From NCBI GenBank assembly GCA_965646165.1, contig CBFFYP010000066.1:1-25960 (forward strand): a stretch of 25,960 nucleotides of DNA, in the 5' to 3' direction. The stretch comes from MGBC114844 sp910585855. GTDB lineage: Bacteria > Bacillota > Clostridia > Lachnospirales > Lachnospiraceae. The notes beneath the pieces were generated by a model. That model searched no databases. It was not told where the DNA came from and saw nothing but the letters and a program-made list of their open reading frames with translations. A program made the translations under genes and the position numbers. Shown here piece by piece: positions 15,070-21,783 of the stretch (the stretch's first letter is position 1; each line of letters starts with the position of its first letter).

Positions 15070-16923
15070 ATGAAAAATAAATTTAATATCAAAGATAGTT
15101 TTTGGTCTTACTACCAAGAACTTGTGAGTGATGTAATACTCCCATATCAATATGATATACTGAATGACAGTGTTGATGATCCAGATACTGAAAAAAGCCA
15201 TTCATTTGAAAATTTTCGTATTGCAGCGGGGGAAAGTAAGGGTGAGTTTTATGGTTATGTATTTCAGGACAGCGACACTGCAAAATGGTTGGAAGCTGTT
15301 GCATATTCGCTTATGATAAAGCCGGATAAGGAGCTTGAGAGAAAAGCGGATGATATTATTTCTCTTATAGGAAGAGCGCAGCAGCCGGATGGATATATGA
15401 ATACATATTTTATTGTTAAAGAGCCTGAAAACAAGTGGAAAAACCTTCGTGACTGTCATGAGCTTTATTGTGCAGGACATTTTATTGAAGCAGGTGCAGC
15501 TTATTATGAAGCGACGGGAAAAAGAGAATTATTAAATATTGTAATAAGGCTTGCAGATTTAATTTACGATATTTTTATTAAAAATAAAACGGATGGTATT
15601 CCCGGACACCCTGAAATAGAGCTTGCTTTGGTAAGACTTTACAGAACCACAGGTGCGAAAAAGTATTTAGAACTTGCAAAGTATTTTATAGATATTCGTG
15701 GAAAGAAAATCACTGATAAAGAAAATCTTCTTATTTTTAACAGCAGATATCACCAGTCAGCAGTACCAGTCAGAGAAGAAACAAATGCAGTGGGTCACGC
15801 TGTTCGTGCAGTGTATCTTTATACCGGAATGGCTATGACGGCAAAAGAAACAGGTGATGAAACTTTATTGGAAGCGTGTGAAAGAATGTGGAACAGCATT
15901 GTTAAAAAGCGTATGTATATAACGGGTGGAATAGGTTCGTCAGCCGAAGCGGGAGAAGCGTTTACGATGGATTATGATTTGCCTAACGATACAGCATATA
16001 ATGAAACCTGTGCGTCCATAGGTCTAATTTTTTTTGCAAAAGCAATGCTTGAAATGACAAATAATGCAAAATATGCTGATGTTGCAGAGCTTGCGCTTTA
16101 TAATACTGTTCTTGCAGGGGTACAGCGTGACGGAAAGCGGTTTTTTTATACAAATCCTCTGGAGGTTGATCCGATTTATACGAAGAAAATTCCTCATTAC
16201 AATCATATCTATTCAAGCAGACCAAAATGGCACGCCTGCGCCTGCTGCCCTCCGAATGTGGCAAAACTTATAGCATCTCTTAACCAATACGCTTGGCATA
16301 CAGACGGCAGCGTGTATTATTCGGATCTATTTATTGGCGGCAGATATATACCTTATGAAAATACTGTAATAACAACGCAAACTGATTATCCATACAGCGG
16401 TAAGGTAAAATATAGTGTTTCGGGAACGGAAAATATAAATATTGCGGTACGCAGACCTGAATGGTGTTTTTCTATGATCGTTACTGTAAACGGAGTTTTC
16501 TATGATTGTGATATAAATGACGGATATGCCATAATAGAAAATTTAAAAGACGGTGATACAATAATTGTCGATATTGATATTACACCACACAGGGTATATT
16601 CCAATACCAAAGTACATGCAAATGATGGTAAATGTGCGTTTATGGCAGGATCAATTATTTACTGTTTCGAGGATTGTGATAACAATGATTTAAACAATTA
16701 TTATGCAGATAAGGATGGAGAAATTATTTTAAAGAATATTTCCGATGAAAATATTGGAAATGTCAATATTTTACAAATACCTGCATATAAAATGGAACAG
16801 TTTGACAGCTTGTACCGTTTTAAAAAACCAAAAACAGAAAAAACGAGGCTTGTTGCTATACCTTACTATGCGTGGGGCAATCGTAAAGAGGGTAAAATGA
16901 AGGTTTGGATTGCAGAAAAATAA
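15070..16923 (+). CDS. GH127 beta-L-arabinofuranosidase (617 aa)
   Basis: Glycoside hydrolase of the former DUF1680 family, related to Bifidobacterium HypBA1, which releases L-arabinose from beta-L-arabinofuranosides. The zinc and nucleophile residues are visible: Glu312 and Cys314 in NETCASIG, and Cys390, Cys392 and Cys393 in HACACCPPN, where Cys392 should be the nucleophile. An (alpha/alpha)6 barrel forms the first about 400 residues and beta-sandwich domains follow, ending in the typical PYYAWGNR. No signal peptide, so it is cytosolic. The ATG at 15070 is chosen for the AAAGGAAG just upstream; a TTG at 15049 is in frame. No sugar transporter or regulator adjoins it. It is wedged between the composite repeat and a cotJC fragment, so it may have lost its operon. 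Confidence 0.9.
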   Translation: MKNKFNIKDSFWSYYQELVSDVILPYQYDILNDSVDDPDTEKSHSFENFRIAAGESKGEFYGYVFQDSDTAKWLEAVAYSLMIKPDKELERKADDIISLIGRAQQPDGYMNTYFIVKEPENKWKNLRDCHELYCAGHFIEAGAAYYEATGKRELLNIVIRLADLIYDIFIKNKTDGIPGHPEIELALVRLYRTTGAKKYLELAKYFIDIRGKKITDKENLLIFNSRYHQSAVPVREETNAVGHAVRAVYLYTGMAMTAKETGDETLLEACERMWNSIVKKRMYITGGIGSSAEAGEAFTMDYDLPNDTAYNETCASIGLIFFAKAMLEMTNNAKYADVAELALYNTVLAGVQRDGKRFFYTNPLEVDPIYTKKIPHYNHIYSSRPKWHACACCPPNVAKLIASLNQYAWHTDGSVYYSDLFIGGRYIPYENTVITTQTDYPYSGKVKYSVSGTENINIAVRRPEWCFSMIVTVNGVFYDCDINDGYAIIENLKDGDTIIVDIDITPHRVYSNTKVHANDGKCAFMAGSIIYCFEDCDNNDLNNYYADKDGEIILKNISDENIGNVNILQIPAYKMEQFDSLYRFKKPKTEKTRLVAIPYYAWGNRKEGKMKVWIAEK

Positions 16924-16929
16924 TCAAAA

Positions 16930-16960
16930 AAGCCTTTAAAATGGAACATTTTAAAGGCTT
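16930..16960 (-). terminator. Hairpin terminator oriented for the minus strand
   Basis: AAGCCTTTAAAATG pairs perfectly over 14 bases with CATTTTAAAGGCTT around a GAA loop. A T run follows only when read on the minus strand, so it best terminates minus-strand transcripts such as the cotJ operon. It also sits right after the GH127 stop and could stop that transcript less efficiently. Confidence 0.65.
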
Positions 16961-17060
16961 CACTACCAATATCTGTTAAAAGTCCGGCAACTTTAGAATT
17001 TTTCATGCTATAACGCTGTGAGAGATAACGGAGAGAAGCGCCCATTTCTCCGTTTGGTCC
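16959..17060 (-). pseudogene. cotJC codons 31-64, separated from the 5' part by an intervening element
   Basis: The minus strand encodes GGPNGEMGASLRYLSQRYSM followed by KNSKVAGLLTDIGSE. This is the conserved N-terminal block of CotJC, the manganese-catalase-like spore-coat protein (normally QYGGPxGELxASLRYLSQRYxM ... LLTDIGTEELAHLE). It continues in phase from codon Gly31 of the 5' fragment at 21121-21213. Recognisable sequence stops at Glu64, exactly at the edge of the 16930-16960 hairpin. The ELAHLE block and the C-terminal two thirds are not in the window. The part upstream of Gly31 here (TTGAAG) belongs to the intervening element. Confidence 0.88.
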
Positions 17061-17067
17061 GCCATAC
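17052..17067. repeat. Attachment-site half at the recombinase-side junction
   Basis: GTTTGGTCCGCCATAC is an imperfect direct repeat (14 of 16) of 21115-21130. The TCC at 17058-17060 is the shared core. To its left is cotJC, to its right the element arm CTTCAAAAAGA. Confidence 0.75.
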
Positions 17068-17084
17068 TTCAAAAAGAGAGAGAT

Positions 17085-18566
17085 TTATAAGGGAAGATAG
17101 ATATAAATTTCCATATGATTCTTTTTTTTGTCATAAAAGATTTCTTCTATTACACTTCGAACCATAATTGTTTTTTGTTCTGCTGACTGTTGCGGATTTT
17201 TAAAATCGGCAAGTAATTCTTCTGTTGTATGTATTATCTGTTCGGGAGTGGTATAGATTGTTTCTAAGGGATTGGGAGGAGCAAGTTTTTTTCGTTCCTG
17301 TTCTAATTTTTTTTTATTTTCCTGATATTCTTTTAATGTATCAATTCCTTCTAAATAGGCTGTTTTTGCACGGATTTCTTTTTTAGAAAGAGCATCAAGT
17401 GCATCGGAATAGAAGGAGAGAGAAGGAATATTTGGCTGTATGGATTTTTTTTTGTAGAAATAACCATCACTATAAAGTATTTTTTTTAGTCCGGCAAGAA
17501 AGGCTTCTTCTGCTTTGGGAACAGAAAGAGCATGGGATTCGAGGCAGCGGCCTTTTCCATATTGATAGCATTGAAAATAGGGATAACTTTTTTGTGTATG
17601 TTTTTGATTTCCACAAGAGTAGGCAAGGTGCTTACCGCAGCAGGAACAGCAAAGGATACCAGAAAGCCAGTGACGGCAGGCAGAAATGGAACGGTGTGGA
17701 GCATGAGGGCGGGATGCATGCATTTTTTCTTGAACGGCAGAAAAAATTTTTTCGGAGAGAATCGGAGTATGGGGTGCATCTCGGATAATCCATTCTGATT
17801 CATCCCTGATTTTGTGTGTTTCATGTTCCTGTCGATTCCAGCGTACTTTACCAATATAAAAGGGATTTTTTAAAATATATTCTACGCTTCGACATTCCCA
17901 TAAAGCCCCGGTTCTGGTAGGAATAGCAGACTGATTGAGCCAGCGTGCAATATCTGCTGTATGAAACCCTTTTAGATAGAGATCAAAAATAGAACGGACA
18001 ACAGCGGCTTGTGATTCTTTAATAACCGGAATATCTTGCCCTTTAAAACGTTCATAACCAAATGGAGGGATAGATAGATATCCGCCACGTTCTGCCTTTT
18101 CTGTCATACCTCGAATCACATCGCTGCGAAGCCGAATGGAATAGTATTCGTCCATCCACTCGATAATACGCTCAATTAGATCGCCAAAAGGTCCTTCTAT
18201 GATTGGTTCGGAGATACTGATTACTTCAATTTGTTCTTTTTGCAGCATGGATTTGTAAACAATGGATTCTTCTTGGTTACGGGCAAAACGGCTGAATTTC
18301 CAAACTAAAATTCGATCAAAAGGATGCGGCTTGGATTTTGCCAGTGCAATCATTCGTTTAAATTCTGGTCGATTTTCGGCTTTTCGCCCGGAGATGCCGC
18401 TGTCAAAAAAGATATGATGTTCTGAAACAGAGTAGTTGTGGGATTTGGCATATTCTAATGCCAATTTTTTTTGCGAATCAGGAGAAAGTTCTTCCTGTTT
18501 TCCATGAGTAGAAACACGGATATAGATAGCCGCAGAGTGGGAAAAAGAAGAAAGATCTTTTTTCAT
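17085..18566 (-). CDS. Large serine recombinase of the cotJC element (493 aa)
   Basis: Probable integrase/excisionase of the element. The catalytic Ser19 lies in YIRVSTHGKQEELSPDSQ. FFDSGISGRKAENRPEF, the arginine motif KFSRFARNQEES and a recombinase domain (about 150-290) follow. A zinc ribbon near residues 300-345 carries CCSCCGKHLAYSCGNQ and FQCYQYGKGRC. A coiled coil (about 395-425) and a C-terminal tail complete it. The length and domain order are normal and nothing is missing. It differs clearly from the three other recombinases here. It starts with ATG behind AAAGG and ends 18 bases from the attachment core, as expected of an integrase next to its own site. It is transcribed in the same direction as cotJC. 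A small gene starts divergently 95 bases upstream. Confidence 0.93.
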   Translation of the reverse strand: MKKDLSSFSHSAAIYIRVSTHGKQEELSPDSQKKLALEYAKSHNYSVSEHHIFFDSGISGRKAENRPEFKRMIALAKSKPHPFDRILVWKFSRFARNQEESIVYKSMLQKEQIEVISISEPIIEGPFGDLIERIIEWMDEYYSIRLRSDVIRGMTEKAERGGYLSIPPFGYERFKGQDIPVIKESQAAVVRSIFDLYLKGFHTADIARWLNQSAIPTRTGALWECRSVEYILKNPFYIGKVRWNRQEHETHKIRDESEWIIRDAPHTPILSEKIFSAVQEKMHASRPHAPHRSISACRHWLSGILCCSCCGKHLAYSCGNQKHTQKSYPYFQCYQYGKGRCLESHALSVPKAEEAFLAGLKKILYSDGYFYKKKSIQPNIPSLSFYSDALDALSKKEIRAKTAYLEGIDTLKEYQENKKKLEQERKKLAPPNPLETIYTTPEQIIHTTEELLADFKNPQQSAEQKTIMVRSVIEEIFYDKKKNHMEIYIYLPL

Positions 18567-18661
18567 AGATAAAATCCTTTTATTTGAAGAGTTTATATAT
18601 CATATTATTTTATACAAAAAGATAGAATAAATATAAATAGAGAAAAAGGGAAGTTGTAGTT

Positions 18662-18823
18662 ATGACTTATTCTTATTATATTAGAACAAGCAAAAATAAT
18701 AAAGTAGATTGGGATTCTTTGACGGAAAAAGAACAGGAACAGATTGGGCAGATGATATTTCGAATTATGCTGGAAAGCAGCGGAAGATATCGGGAAGAGC
18801 AAATGAATCAGGAGAAGAAGTAG
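18662..18823 (+). CDS. Small protein (53 aa) divergent from the recombinase
   Basis: Encodes MTYSYYIRTSKNNKVDWDSL, then TEKEQEQIGQMIFRIMLESS and a charged tail ending QEKK. AAGGG lies about 10 bases upstream of the ATG. The family is not recognised with certainty, though similar 45-55 aa acidic/basic proteins occur beside large serine recombinases in Clostridia. Its size and position make it one candidate for the directionality factor that an excising serine recombinase needs, but nothing in the sequence proves this. Confidence 0.6.
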   Translation: MTYSYYIRTSKNNKVDWDSLTEKEQEQIGQMIFRIMLESSGRYREEQMNQEKK

Positions 18824-18848
18824 AAGATATATTTATTTTTTTGGAGGG

Positions 18849-18907
18849 AGGACGCTAGATGCCAAAACCGTGGGCAGTCTGCTCACTGTTTTCAAATCTA
18901 GCGTCCT
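18849..18907. repeat. Short palindromic repeat (AGGACGCTAGAT ends)
   Basis: AGGACGCTAGAT (18849-18860) pairs perfectly with ATCTAGCGTCCT (18896-18907). The loop contains CCAAAACCGTGGGCAGTCTG, a degenerate version of the type I end of the composite repeat. It is a mini-member of the same family inside the cotJC element. The rest of the 18824-19102 gap holds only a promoter. Confidence 0.75.
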
Positions 18908-18979
18908 TTACTTGAAAATTTCCTTTTTTTTCATAACAACGTCGATCAAAAGACTAATTGAAGATAAAGATAAAACAGC

Positions 18980-19007
18980 TTGAAAATTTATAGAAAACTG
19001 GTATAAT
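18980..19007 (+). promoter_or_regulatory. Sigma-A promoter for the 318-aa gene
   Basis: TTGAAA at 18980-18985, 16-base spacer, consensus TATAAT at 19002-19007 preceded by TGG, giving an extended -10. The leader to the ATG at 19103 is about 90 bases. Confidence 0.6.
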
Positions 19008-19102
19008 TGAAGAAAAAGATTCGGTGGTAGGATTTATTTCTGACTTTATAAAAAGGCAAAGGACTATCTATATGTAAGAAATAAATGAAAGGGAGAGAGA
19101 AG

Positions 19103-20059
19103 ATGAATCATAAGGCAAACTTAATCGAAATGTTAAGAATGAAGATGAGAGAAGTAGAGAATTTAAAGTATGTAGAGGAAGAAGAGTTAAAATCTTTAGA
19201 AGATGCTGTGGATAAACTGTTAGAAGCAAATGAACTGCGCAGAAGAAATAAATATAGAAGAAAAGCGATTCCTTATTTTGATGGTATATTGGATGAAGTG
19301 ATTATTGAGTGTGGCAACCGCTATATTCCTATGGAAGATATTGGATATGAACTGGTAAGAAGAATTAGTTATGGAGAAGAAGGAAAATATTTATGTATTG
19401 TTTCGATATGGATGTGGGGATGGCAGGCACTGATGATTGTAAATGAGAAAGTATATTCAAAAATGTGTAGCTGTTTAAAAGAGCGAAATATTATTATGTC
19501 GGAAAAAGATGCTGTGTTGGTGGAGATGGAGATAAAAAGCCATATTATTAATCGTTTATATTTTACATATAGTGAAAAGTTCCGATACTTTTTAGAAGGA
19601 TTATATATGTATGAGGAGTACAGAAAGTGGTGTGAAAGTTTATCTCGTGCAGATGTAAGACGTCAGAAAGAGGAAGTGTCAATGGAAGCTAATGCACTTA
19701 CTTTTTTAAATAATATTTGGTTTCTTGGCGCAACCAATGATAAGTATGATATTTCTTTATTTGAAAGTACAAAAGAAGGAGAGGAGCATACTCCAAAGCG
19801 AAACGGTGTTTTTGATATAAAAATAAAAGATAATGTAATTGAGTATTATAATCTTCGCCGAGGATATATTATGAGATTTTTGCCGAATCATGAAAAATTC
19901 AAAGAGGTAGACATCAATACAGTGGAAGGGATAGATACAGAAGATTTTACAATTTTTGAGTATGATATGAAGGTTTCTCACAGTAAAAAGATAGTCGATC
20001 TGTTTGAACGGTTTACTAGTTATTTGGAAATTATGATTACAATGAGAAGTTTGGATTAG
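19103..20059 (+). CDS. Unknown protein of the cotJC element (318 aa)
   Basis: I do not recognise a family. Residues 1-60 are charged and probably helical or coiled coil (MLRMKMREVENLKYVEEEEL ... LLEANELRRRNKYRRK). A globular part rich in aromatic residues follows (IVSIWMWGWQALMIV; FTYSEKFRYFLEGLYMYEEY), and the end looks mixed alpha/beta. There is no signal peptide or clear membrane helix. The ATG at 19103 has GGGAGAGA just upstream; an ATG at 19085 is in frame but lacks a ribosome site. It is the largest cargo gene and has its own consensus promoter, so it is likely expressed from the integrated element during growth. Confidence 0.75.
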   Translation: MNHKANLIEMLRMKMREVENLKYVEEEELKSLEDAVDKLLEANELRRRNKYRRKAIPYFDGILDEVIIECGNRYIPMEDIGYELVRRISYGEEGKYLCIVSIWMWGWQALMIVNEKVYSKMCSCLKERNIIMSEKDAVLVEMEIKSHIINRLYFTYSEKFRYFLEGLYMYEEYRKWCESLSRADVRRQKEEVSMEANALTFLNNIWFLGATNDKYDISLFESTKEGEEHTPKRNGVFDIKIKDNVIEYYNLRRGYIMRFLPNHEKFKEVDINTVEGIDTEDFTIFEYDMKVSHSKKIVDLFERFTSYLEIMITMRSLD

Positions 20060-20118
20060 ATATAGATATATTGGCGGTCATGCTCAGAAAATAGAAAATA
20101 GAAGAGAGTGGAAAAGAT

Positions 20119-20337
20119 ATGTGGTTTCAGAAAAAACAAAATAAAAAACAGTATGATCGGAATGAATATGATCCGGTGATTCGTTCTAGTATCTGTACAG
20201 GAGAGCAGGCAGTCGGTTTTCGAAATAAGCAGACCAAAAAATTTGAAGAGGTAATGCTGATAAAAAGTAAAAGAGATATGGAGCAGTTTTTAAAGGAATA
20301 TCATCTGTTAGAAGAGGATATAAAAAAGGAGTGGTAG
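20119..20337 (+). CDS. Small conserved-looking protein of unknown function (72 aa)
   Basis: Encodes a lysine-rich start (MWFQKKQNKKQYDRNEYDPV) followed by IRSSICTGEQAVGFRNKQTK and a FLKEYHLLEEDI helix. Similar small proteins with the RxSICTGEQxxGF core occur widely in Lachnospiraceae genomes, from memory, without known function. It lies 59 bases after the 318-aa gene in the same direction and may share its transcript. Confidence 0.7.
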   Translation: MWFQKKQNKKQYDRNEYDPVIRSSICTGEQAVGFRNKQTKKFEEVMLIKSKRDMEQFLKEYHLLEEDIKKEW

Positions 20338-20454
20338 TTTTTATTATTATTATTTAGTATATTTTTCCAAAAATGTGCATAATAAAACAGAGAATAGAAA
20401 GCGGTTTATGTCTTTTGAATCCTCAGAATAGAAAAATCGGATCGGAAGAAAGGA

Positions 20455-20844
20455 ATGGCAGAATCAATGAAAGATTATAAGTATGGAATGGCAGAGGCAT
20501 GGGAAATGGCAAAGCGGATTTTTCTTTCGAAAGAAAACGGCGGATTTGGAGCAGAGCGTTTAACTGAGATTTTTGGAACGGCAAAACCAGAGGCAATATT
20601 TGGAAAATATACGCCGCAGCAGGCAAAAGAAAAGATTCGTATATGGGAAGACACAATGGAAGAAATTCAGGTTGGAGATATTGTAAAAGTAACGTTTCCT
20701 GTTCCAAGGACGGGAGTTGTGATTGCAAAAGCGGATAATTATGTGGTTTGGTTTAATGAAAATCTGGTAGTGGATTATCGAAAGGACAGAATGAAAAAAA
20801 CAGGACAGAGTATCAATATCCAAGGAACATTAAAACGGTTTTAA
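20455..20844 (+). CDS. Phage/ICE-type small protein (129 aa)
   Basis: The N-terminal half (YKYGMAEAWEMAKRIFLSKE ... LTEIFGTAKPEAIFGKYTPQ, then QAKEKIRIWEDTMEEI) is helical. The C-terminal half starts with QVGDIVKV and looks like a small beta-barrel (GVVIAKADNYVVWFNENLVV). The AWExAkkIfL...F...YTPQEAkekIkxWE pattern resembles uncharacterised proteins seen in Firmicutes prophages. GGAAG lies 6 bases before the ATG. The function is unknown, and its presence supports a phage or integrative origin for the element. Confidence 0.75.
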   Translation: MAESMKDYKYGMAEAWEMAKRIFLSKENGGFGAERLTEIFGTAKPEAIFGKYTPQQAKEKIRIWEDTMEEIQVGDIVKVTFPVPRTGVVIAKADNYVVWFNENLVVDYRKDRMKKTGQSINIQGTLKRF

Positions 20845-20861
20845 GTTTCTTATTTTTTCTC

Positions 20862-20890
20862 TTGCATTTCTAATGTGCATATGCTAATAT
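20862..20890 (+). promoter_or_regulatory. Sigma-A promoter for the 54-aa gene
   Basis: TTGCAT at 20862-20867, 17-base spacer, TAATAT at 20885-20890, preceded by TGC (extended -10). The start codon is about 20 bases beyond the -10, behind GGAGG. Confidence 0.5.
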
Positions 20891-20911
20891 CGTGTTGCGG
20901 AGGTGGATAGG

Positions 20912-21076
20912 ATGACATTATATTTAGCGAATATTAGTAATGATATTATTATTTGCACAAAGGATTATCTGATTGATCTTTTGAAAAAGGGAGATGATGT
21001 GGTTTCTGCAAAGCGATTGGATAATCTGGCGGAAGTGACAAACAAATATAAGAGCAAAAAGATTTATGGTCTATGA
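20912..21076 (+). CDS. Small protein (54 aa) at the distal end of the cotJC element
   Basis: Encodes MTLYLANISNDIIICTKDYL, then IDLLKKGDDVVSAKRLDNLA and EVTNKYKSKKIYGL. A strong GGAGG lies about 9 bases before the ATG, with its own promoter upstream and an excellent terminator downstream, so it looks like a true single-gene unit. The family is unknown. It is a second candidate for a directionality factor because of its size and its place next to the attachment site. Confidence 0.65.
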   Translation: MTLYLANISNDIIICTKDYLIDLLKKGDDVVSAKRLDNLAEVTNKYKSKKIYGL

Positions 21077-21078
21077 AG

Positions 21079-21111
21079 TGAAGCAGCATTTTGGCGCTGC
21101 TTCATTTTTTT
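21079..21111 (+). terminator. Intrinsic terminator at the element end
   Basis: TGAAGCAGC (21079-21087) pairs with GCTGCTTCA (21096-21104) and is followed by seven T. The T run is also the outer arm of the predicted attachment site, so it ends element transcription exactly at the boundary with cotJC. Confidence 0.85.
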
Positions 21112-21114
21112 GGA

Positions 21115-21130
21115 GTTTGCTCCACCATAC
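21115..21130. repeat. Attachment-site half at the cotJC 5' junction
   Basis: GTTTGCTCCACCATAC is the second direct repeat. The TCC at 21121-21123 is the reverse complement of codon Gly31 (GGA) of cotJC. To its left is the element arm TTTTTTTGGAG, to its right cotJC. Confidence 0.75.
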
Positions 21131-21199
21131 TGTGACATAATTACCTGTGCAATTTTTGGATTGGTATTTGTAATTTTCACAGGAAATTCTAATCGTTTT

Positions 21200-21526
21200 T
21201 CATAAGTCCACATAGTCTAACACCCCCCCTATTTCCCATGGCCAAGGTCCTTCACTCCAAGACCAGTATTGATCATTATCGATTTGATTGATTCTGAGCG
21301 GTCCGTAAAGAGAACTGTATTCTTTTGATGCCTGATCGTAGATTTGTTTCATTTTTTGATAGTAAGCAAGGGCTTCTTTATCGCATGGATGAGTATCTAA
21401 AAAGAGTACTGCATCATATACAGCAAAGCCAGATTCATAGATGGTTTTCATTAATTGATGTTTTTCTGGACGTTGATTTTGATGGAATCCCATATTGGGA
21501 TGGATTGTTTGGTTTATTTGATTCAT
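21200..21526 (-). CDS. Spore-coat protein CotJB (108 aa)
   Basis: Small coat/sporulation protein of the CotJB family, made in the mother cell and assembled with CotJA and CotJC. Family sequence is clear: LMKTIYESGFAVYDAVLFLD, THPCDKEALAYYQKM, YSSLYGPLRI and YWSWSEGPWPWE. The ATG at 21526 overlaps the cotJA stop as ATGA, with AAAGGAG 10-11 bases upstream; a TTG at 21538 is in frame but would have no spacing to that site. The gene is complete. Confidence 0.9.
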   Translation of the reverse strand: MNQINQTIHPNMGFHQNQRPEKHQLMKTIYESGFAVYDAVLFLDTHPCDKEALAYYQKMKQIYDQASKEYSSLYGPLRINQIDNDQYWSWSEGPWPWEIGGVLDYVDL

Positions 21527-21783
21527 GGATTTAAACAACTCCTTTCACAGAATGGCAGATCCAACTCCTGAAAGATGGTTCCTACCCAAAAGCCTTTTGA
21601 CGGTTCATAGAGGTTGTTCCATTGCTGCCATGGAACGTATGCCATTGCAAGAGGCAGACGGTCAAGTCCAGGATATGGGCAGCTATTGTCTGACTGAGAC
21701 GGCATGGAAAAAACAGGATTGTTTCCGGCACAGGTCTGACAGTTTCTGCGGCACATTGGTTGTTTGGTATAATAATGATCCAT
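21523..21783 (-). CDS. Spore-coat associated protein CotJA (86 aa)
   Basis: First gene of the cotJ operon. The CotJA signature is present: LAMAYVPWQQWNNLYEPSKG and GTIFQELDLPF. The N-terminal part is Cys-rich (CRRNCQTCAGN). The ATG at 21783 lies behind AGGAG. It is complete and followed without a gap by cotJB and the cotJC 5' fragment. A mother-cell sigma-E type promoter is expected upstream, but I could not define a convincing one in 21801-21870. Confidence 0.88.
   Translation of the reverse strand: MDHYYTKQPMCRRNCQTCAGNNPVFSMPSQSDNSCPYPGLDRLPLAMAYVPWQQWNNLYEPSKGFWVGTIFQELDLPFCERSCLNP

Larger units (their letters stand above)
17058..21120. mobile_element. 4,063-bp serine-recombinase element interrupting cotJC
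   Basis: The boundaries are set by the direct repeats at 17052-17067 and 21115-21130 and by the two cotJC pieces outside them. The element contains a complete large serine recombinase beside one end (17085-18566, minus) and five plus-strand genes: 53, 318, 72, 129 and 54 aa. A strong terminator lies at the other end. Joining the outer halves at TCC gives an uninterrupted codon run YGGPNGE, the family consensus. Joining the inner halves gives an attP with inverted arms. The layout matches the skin-type elements that interrupt sporulation genes and are excised in the mother cell. Regulated excision is inferred, not seen. Confidence 0.8.
21064..21213 (-). pseudogene. cotJC 5' fragment (codons 1-31 plus 18 element-derived codons)
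   Basis: Encodes MWTYEKRLEFPVKITNTNPK followed by IAQVIMSQYGG, the canonical start of the CotJC manganese-catalase-like coat protein. From residue 32 the frame reads into the element (ANSKKMKQRQNAAS...) and stops after 49 aa. The ATG overlaps the end of cotJB (ATG at 21211-21213, cotJB stop at 21200-21202), as in intact cotJ operons. The remainder of the conserved N-terminal block lies at 16959-17060. In the unexcised state this would give only a short peptide. Confidence 0.9.
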
